Shown here in pieces: positions 7,303 to 10,647 of a stretch of 10,647 nucleotides of DNA (position 1 is the stretch's first letter; the number at the start of each line of letters is the position of its first letter). This DNA comes from Ramlibacter sp. (GTDB lineage: Bacteria; Pseudomonadota; Gammaproteobacteria; Burkholderiales; Burkholderiaceae_C), in contig JAJNBO010000039.1 in NCBI GenBank assembly GCA_021156245.1, forward strand, positions 1 to 10,647, read 5' to 3'. The position numbers were made by a program, and so were the translations under genes. The notes below the pieces were generated by a model. The model saw nothing but the letters and a program-made list of their open reading frames with translations. It was not told the origin of the DNA and ran no database searches.

Positions 7303-7323
7303 GTGATAGCTTTCGGTGATCAC
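7303..7323. promoter_or_regulatory. LysR-type operator GTGAT-N11-ATCAC
   Basis: A perfect 5-bp inverted repeat, GTGAT at 7303-7307 and ATCAC at 7319-7323, has an 11-nt spacer and contains the T-N11-A core (TGAT-N11-ATCA) of LysR-family recognition sites. It lies between the LysR-type gene and the divergent operon it probably controls. A direct GTGAT copy at 7316-7320 also forms an 8-bp palindrome, GTGATCAC, at 7316-7323. Binding is inferred from form and position. Confidence 0.55.
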
Positions 7324-7330
7324 CTCCGCG

Positions 7331-7350
7331 CCTCCGCCTCCGCCTCCGCC
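7331..7350. repeat. CCTCCG hexamer tandem repeat before the LysR start codon
   Basis: Three consecutive CCTCCG units plus CC end directly at the ATG at 7351, and a further CCTCCG lies at 7323-7328. The tract leaves no purine-rich ribosome site ahead of the ATG. If translation began at the GTG at 7303 it would encode an Ala-Ser run. Confidence 0.7.
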
Positions 7351-8292
7351 ATGCCCGCCCATCCCGACCGACTCGTCCGGCGCCTGCGCCTTCGCCACCT
7401 GGAGCTGCTGGTCGCGCTGGCCGACACGGGCACCATGCGCACCGCCGCCACGCGGCTGAACCTGAGCCAGCCGGCGCTGAGCAAGATGCTCGGCGAGGTC
7501 GAGGAAGGCTTCGGCGCGCGCCTGTTCGAGCGCAGTCCGCAAGGCCTGGCCGCCAACGGCCTGGGCCATGCGGTGATCTACCGCGCCCGTGTCATGCTGG
7601 GGGAGCTGGAACGCGGCCAGCAGGAAGTCGATGCCCTGCGCAGCGGCGGCACCGGCGTGCTGCGCCTGGGCACGCTGTCGGTCACCACGTCGGTGCCGCG
7701 CGCGGTGGCCACGCTGCGCCAGCGGATGCCGGGTGCGCGCGTACAGGTCGTAGAAGCGCGCGTGCGCGACCTGGTGCAGCAGTTGCTGGACGGTGAGCTC
7801 GATGCGGTCTTCGGCGCCATCACGCCCGAGCTCCTCGCCAGCGAACTGCTGCACCTGCTGCGGCCGGAAGTGCTGCTGCCGGACGAACTTTGCGTCATCG
7901 CCGGCACCGGACATCCCGTGGCGCGACGGCGGCGCCTGGCCTGGACCGACCTGCAGGCCGCCGCCTGGATCGCGCCGCCGAAAGACACGCTGGTGCGCCA
8001 GGCGCTGATGACGGCCTTCCTCAACGAAGGGTTGGACCCGCCGGAGCCCGCGATCGAGGTGCTCTCGTCCGTCACGATCGGCAGCCTGCTGCGCCTCGAT
8101 CCGACGCTCGTCGCCGCGGTGCGGCGCGAGCATGCCCAGGACGAACTCGCACGCGGCGGCGCGCAGCGCCTGGCGGTCGGGCCCATGGTGGCGCTGCCTT
8201 CGCTCGGCCTCTATACGCGCAGGGCGACCGAACAGCCGTCCCCGCTGGTGCATGCGTTCGCCGAAGCCCTGCGCCGGCACGGCAAGCGTTGA
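7351..8292 (+). CDS. LysR-type transcriptional regulator
   Basis: This 313-residue LysR-family regulator has an N-terminal winged helix-turn-helix at about residues 12-70. RHLELLVALADTGTMRTAAT leads into RLNLSQPALSKMLGEVEEGF and then ARLFERSPQGLAANG. The QPALSKM form resembles the PcaQ/GbpR-like branch, which often controls aromatic-acid or sugar uptake genes. The effector-binding domain spans about 90-300, including LRLGTLSVTTSVPRAVATL and VGPMVALPSLGLYTRR. An in-frame GTG at 7303 would extend it by 16 residues (ASASASA). I prefer the ATG at 7351 because the GTG codon forms the first bases of the apparent operator and the extension has low complexity, but neither start has a good ribosome site. 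It is divergent from the CoA-transferase operon, its likely target. Confidence 0.9.
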   Translation: MPAHPDRLVRRLRLRHLELLVALADTGTMRTAATRLNLSQPALSKMLGEVEEGFGARLFERSPQGLAANGLGHAVIYRARVMLGELERGQQEVDALRSGGTGVLRLGTLSVTTSVPRAVATLRQRMPGARVQVVEARVRDLVQQLLDGELDAVFGAITPELLASELLHLLRPEVLLPDELCVIAGTGHPVARRRRLAWTDLQAAAWIAPPKDTLVRQALMTAFLNEGLDPPEPAIEVLSSVTIGSLLRLDPTLVAAVRREHAQDELARGGAQRLAVGPMVALPSLGLYTRRATEQPSPLVHAFAEALRRHGKR

Positions 8293-8306
8293 CGCGGCGG
8301 GCCGCG
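8293..8306. terminator. GC hairpin between convergent genes, possible terminator
   Basis: CGCGG (8293-8297) and CCGCG (8302-8306) form a 5-bp stem around CGGG, filling the 16-nt gap between the LysR stop and the hydrolase stop. No T-run follows in either direction. The support is its position and symmetry only. Confidence 0.25.
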
Positions 8307-8308
8307 GC

Positions 8309-9160
8309 TCAGGCGACGCGGCCCAGTTCCAGCAGCACGGGCTGGTGGTCCGACACCTGCGTGGCCGCATCGATCGCCAGGCTTCGCACCCTGGCCTTCA
8401 GCGCATCGCTCACGAAGACGAAGTCGCAGGCGACCGGCTCCGGCCCATAGCGCCGGTCGAAGAGGCGAAAGGTCGGTTCGTGCGGCGCGTCGCCGTGCAG
8501 CAGCCGCCAGCTGTCCCACAGCGTGCCTTGGGGCGAAGCCCGGGTCAGTTCGCCGTACTCCGGTTCGCTGGGCTCCAGGTTGAAGTCGCCGCACAGGATC
8601 GCCTGCGTGGTGTGCGCTTTCGACCGGAACGGCGAGCCATCGTCGCTCTGCTGCGGCGGCGCCTCGGCTTGGGCGCAGTACGCCAGGTGCAGCTCGCGCA
8701 GGGCGCGTGCCTGCGCCATCCGCTGCACCTTCGAGTAGTACTCCAGGTGCGTCGTCATGACCCGCACCCAACCCAGCTGCGGATCCTGCAAGGTGACCAC
8801 CGTGCACATGCGCGGCATGCTGCGCACGCCTGCGTCGGCCGGGTAGGGCAGCGGATGGTGCTGCACCTGCGCGACCGGCAAGCGCGTGGCGATCAGGTTG
8901 CCGAAGCGGCGTCGTTCGCCGCCTTCGAATTCGTCGACCGCGGCGCCGAAGAACAACTGGAAGCCGGGCAGCAGTTGCGCGAGGCGTTCGGGCTGGTCGT
9001 GTCCGGCGCCGCCCGCGAGCCTGGGATAGTTGACGGCGATCTCCTGCAGGCACAGCACGTCGAAGTCCGCCAGCGCCCGCGCGCCCTCCACGATGCGCTC
9101 GGGGCTGACCACGCCGTCGAGGCCGCAGCACCATTGGGTGTTCCAGGTGACGAGTTTCAT
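8309..9160 (-). CDS. Endonuclease/exonuclease/phosphatase (EEP) family hydrolase
   Basis: This 283-residue metal-dependent hydrolase has the DNase I-like/EEP fold, whose members cleave phosphodiesters or phosphomonoesters in nucleic acids, phospholipids or small molecules. The catalytic set is complete: Asn7 in TWNTQW, Glu40 in CLQE, His138 in TTHLE, Asp192 and Asn194 in GDFN, Asp246 in CDFVF, and Asp271-His272 in SDHQP. No signal peptide is visible, so it is predicted to be cytoplasmic. The ATG at 9160 lies only 2 nt beyond the stop of the upstream permease, so it is translated from the transporter transcript. In Ugp-type operons this slot is often taken by a glycerophosphodiesterase of an unrelated fold, so a phosphodiester substrate linked to the imported compound is plausible but unproven. 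Family assignment is firm; substrate is not. Confidence 0.88.
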   Translation of the reverse strand: MKLVTWNTQWCCGLDGVVSPERIVEGARALADFDVLCLQEIAVNYPRLAGGAGHDQPERLAQLLPGFQLFFGAAVDEFEGGERRRFGNLIATRLPVAQVQHHPLPYPADAGVRSMPRMCTVVTLQDPQLGWVRVMTTHLEYYSKVQRMAQARALRELHLAYCAQAEAPPQQSDDGSPFRSKAHTTQAILCGDFNLEPSEPEYGELTRASPQGTLWDSWRLLHGDAPHEPTFRLFDRRYGPEPVACDFVFVSDALKARVRSLAIDAATQVSDHQPVLLELGRVA

Positions 9161-9162
9161 GG

Positions 9163-9978
9163 CTACTTGATCCCGGCGCGCATGAAACTCTGGACGAACT
9201 GGCGCTGGAAGAGCAGGAAGGCAATCAGCAGCGGCGCGGAGGTGAGCAGCGTCGCGGCGGTGATGATCGACCAGTCCACGCCCTGGTCGACCGAAGAGAA
9301 GACCTGGAGGCCCACCGTGAGCGTGCGCGCGTTCACGCTGTTGGTGATGATCAGCGGCCATAGGAAGTTGTTCCAGTGGAAGCTGATGGAGACCAACGCG
9401 AAGGCGGTGTACACGGGCCGCGCCAGCGGAACGTACACGCGCCACAGCGTCTGCAGCGCCGTGGCGCCTTCGACGCGCGCCGCTTCGTCCAGCTCCTTGG
9501 GGATGCCGAGGAAGGTCTGCCGCAGCAGGAAGATGGCGAAGGCCGAGGCGAAGTAGGGCAGGCCGATGGCCAGCAGCGTGTCCACCAGCCCGAGCTGCGA
9601 CATGGTCTTGTAGTTCTCCACCAGCAGGATGTCCGGCATGATCATCAGCTGGACCAGCACCAGGGCGAAGGCGACGTTGCTGCCGCGGAAGGTGAACCGC
9701 GCGAAGGCATATGCGGCCAGGGTTGCGAGCACCAGTTGCACGCACAGGATCATCAGCACCAGCACCGTGGTGTTGAAGAAGTAGCGGGCGAAGGGCGCGG
9801 CGTCCCACGCGCGGCGGAAGTTGTCCAGCGTGAGCGGCGCCGTCAGGTCGAAGCGGGTCGAATACTCCGGCGCGTGGAAGGCCGTCCACACCGCGTACAG
9901 CAGCGGCAGGATCCAGAGCAGCGCCAGCAACCATGCGGCCAGCGTGTCCAGCAACGTCGGCTCGTTGTACGTCCCCAT
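9163..9978 (-). CDS. ABC transporter permease, UgpE/MalG type
   Basis: This inner-membrane permease of a carbohydrate-type ABC importer (CUT1 group) has 271 residues from the ATG at 9978. Hydrophobic segments occur near residues 12-33, 71-95, 103-121, 133-152, 188-212 and 238-257. The cytoplasmic EAA loop that contacts the ATPase is at about 165-188 (EAARVEGATALQTLWRVYVPLARP), and the C-terminus FQRQFVQSFMRAGIK is typical. The frame extends upstream to an ATG at 10062 that overlaps the stop of the first permease as ATGA, adding 28 residues. Most of that extension is encoded by a REP-like repeat (an RRRE...RLRGND peptide), so I prefer 9978, where GGGA from the repeat could act as ribosome site. 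The transported compound is not identifiable; sn-glycerol-3-phosphate or a sugar is possible. Confidence 0.88.
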   Translation of the reverse strand: MGTYNEPTLLDTLAAWLLALLWILPLLYAVWTAFHAPEYSTRFDLTAPLTLDNFRRAWDAAPFARYFFNTTVLVLMILCVQLVLATLAAYAFARFTFRGSNVAFALVLVQLMIMPDILLVENYKTMSQLGLVDTLLAIGLPYFASAFAIFLLRQTFLGIPKELDEAARVEGATALQTLWRVYVPLARPVYTAFALVSISFHWNNFLWPLIITNSVNARTLTVGLQVFSSVDQGVDWSIITAATLLTSAPLLIAFLLFQRQFVQSFMRAGIK

Positions 9979-10051
9979 GTCATTCCCGCGCAGGCGGGAA
10001 TCCAGAGCTCCCGCTTTCAATGCCGTGGGTTCCCGCCTGCGCGGGAACGAC
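9979..10051. repeat. REP/BIME-like pair of inverted hairpin repeats
   Basis: Two 26-bp copies in inverted orientation lie at 9979-10004 and 10026-10051 and match at about 24 of 26 positions. Each contains its own hairpin: ATTCCCGC-GCAG-GCGGGAAT at 9982-10001 and GTTCCCGC-CTGC-GCGGGAAC at 10029-10048, both with 8-bp stems and 4-nt loops. The pattern matches the widespread ATTCCC-N-GGGAAT repeats (dRS3-like, REP-like) of beta- and gamma-proteobacteria. The element sits in the junction between the two permease genes and abuts the ATG at 9978. The two 26-bp arms could pair into a long stem in the mRNA. Confidence 0.85.
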
Positions 10052-10058
10052 GAAGTCT

Positions 10059-10647
10059 TCATTTGTAGTGCACCCGCTTGTCCAGCACGAAGAACTGGAA
10101 CAGCGCCACGCTCGCCAGCACCACCACCAGCACCACGGTGAGCGCGGCCGCGTACGCCGTGTCCCAGAACTTGAAGCCCACTTCATACAGGTGGTACAGC
10201 AGCAGGGTGGAGGCGTTGTCCGGGCCGCCGCGCGTGAGCACGAAGATGTGGTCGACCATGCGGAAGGCGTTGATCACGGCGTTGACCAGCACGAACAGCG
10301 TCGTTGGCATCAGCAGCGGCCACTGCACGCGCTTGAAGAAGGTCCAGCGCGAGGCGCCTTCGATCGCGGCCGCCTCGCGCAGGCTGGGATTCAGCGTCTG
10401 CAAGGCGGCCAGGTAGAAGATCATGAAGAAGCCGGCTTCCTTCCACACCGCCACCAGCGTCACGCACGCGAGCGCCGTGGACTGGTCGCCGAGCCAGTTG
10501 TGCGAAGGCAAGCCGAGGGCGCCGGTGACCTGCTCCAGCAGGCCGTACTGCGGCGTGTAGAAGAACAGCCAGATGTTGGCCACCGCGATCATCGGCAGCA
10601 CCGTCGGCGTGAAGTAGGCCATGCGCAGGAAGGCGCGGCCGGCGATG
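10059..10647 (-). CDS. ABC transporter permease, UgpA/MalF type, 5' end cut by the window edge
   Basis: The last 195 residues of the first permease of the same CUT1-type importer are present. The frame is open to the window edge (IAGRAFLRMAYFTPTVLPM...), and the internal Met at 10622 is not the true start, since the family normally has about 290-310 residues. Hydrophobic segments match the C-terminal transmembrane helices. The EAA loop EAAAIEGASRWTFFKRVQWP, followed by LLMPT, is clear. RMVDHIFVLTRGGPDNAST is a very common signature of this group, and the protein ends FFVLDKRVHYK. The TGA stop overlaps an ATG (ATGA) in frame with the second permease. Together the two would form the membrane channel; the binding protein and ATPase are expected upstream, outside the window. 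Confidence 0.9.
   Translation of the reverse strand, partial: IAGRAFLRMAYFTPTVLPMIAVANIWLFFYTPQYGLLEQVTGALGLPSHNWLGDQSTALACVTLVAVWKEAGFFMIFYLAALQTLNPSLREAAAIEGASRWTFFKRVQWPLLMPTTLFVLVNAVINAFRMVDHIFVLTRGGPDNASTLLLYHLYEVGFKFWDTAYAAALTVVLVVVLASVALFQFFVLDKRVHYK

Noticed and set aside
4736..7306. An 856-codon open frame on the plus strand
   Set aside because: It lies antisense to the DUF1254 and CoA-transferase genes and has the repetitive R/A/G/H/Q composition expected from the complement of GC-rich coding DNA. No domain is recognisable.
7126..8370. A 414-codon minus-strand frame across the LysR gene
   Set aside because: It is antisense to the LysR gene and out of frame with the CoA-transferase. 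It is low in complexity and has no recognisable domain.
8132..9556. A 474-codon open frame on the plus strand
   Set aside because: It overlaps the end of the LysR gene in another frame and runs antisense to the EEP hydrolase and the UgpE-type permease, both well supported.
9979..10051. CRISPR array or Rho-independent terminator
   Set aside because: There are only two repeat copies, in inverted orientation, with a 21-nt gap. No T-run follows either hairpin, and the same-strand operon continues through it.
9979..10062. A 28-residue N-terminal extension of the second permease
   Set aside because: Most of it is translated from the REP-like repeat, a common source of false RRRE...RLRGND leaders. 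The ATGA overlap keeps it possible, so it is kept as a finding rather than used for the gene call.

Overview
The window is about 10.6 kb of very GC-rich, densely packed DNA. It looks like the chromosome of a beta-proteobacterium, most likely a Burkholderiales/Comamonadaceae relative such as Variovorax, Ramlibacter or Acidovorax. The taxonomic call is inferred from three things: an orphan Bug/TctC-type binding protein, a CaiB/BaiF CoA-transferase beside a LysR regulator, and a small GTC(A/G)TTCCCGC...GCGGGAA-type repeat. I see no rRNA, tRNA, CRISPR array, insertion sequence, phage gene or attachment site. No gene-free stretch exceeds about 130 bases.

Left block (1-2000). A DUF924 gene runs off the left edge, downstream of a membrane methyltransferase of the methanethiol S-methyltransferase (MddA) type, both on the minus strand. 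A TetR-family regulator is divergent to them. The shared intergenic region holds a clear inverted repeat, TTGAAC-N4-GTTCAA, sitting on the predicted start point of a good sigma-70 promoter for the methyltransferase gene. Repression of the methyltransferase by this TetR protein is the natural reading.

Middle block (2020-8292). Four tightly packed minus-strand genes are divergent from a LysR-type regulator. In transcription order they encode a CaiB/BaiF family CoA-transferase, a DUF1254/DUF1214 protein, a Bug-family periplasmic binding protein and a type-B carboxylesterase predicted to be a lipoprotein. The gaps are 3 nt, 35 nt and then a 4-nt stop/start overlap. A GTGAT-N11-ATCAC palindrome of LysR-box form lies between the regulator and the operon. 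The set suggests a scavenging route: an ester is cleaved outside the inner membrane, the released acid is bound in the periplasm, and after uptake it is activated to a CoA thioester. The substrate is unknown, and no TctA/TctB membrane partners are present here.

Right block (8309-10647). Three minus-strand genes form the 3' part of an ABC importer operon: a truncated UgpA/MalF-type permease, a UgpE/MalG-type permease, and an endonuclease/exonuclease/phosphatase-family hydrolase whose start lies 2 nt beyond the permease stop. A 73-bp REP-like pair of inverted hairpins sits exactly at the junction between the two permeases and makes the true start of the second one ambiguous. The binding protein and ATPase genes are presumably outside the window.

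Both convergent junctions (about 2000/2020 and 8292/8309) are under 20 nt and contain small GC-rich hairpins. I found nothing that is clearly a wholly new system. The regulator/operator pair at mddA, the esterase-to-CoA-transferase operon and the repeat inside the transporter operon are the points most worth following.
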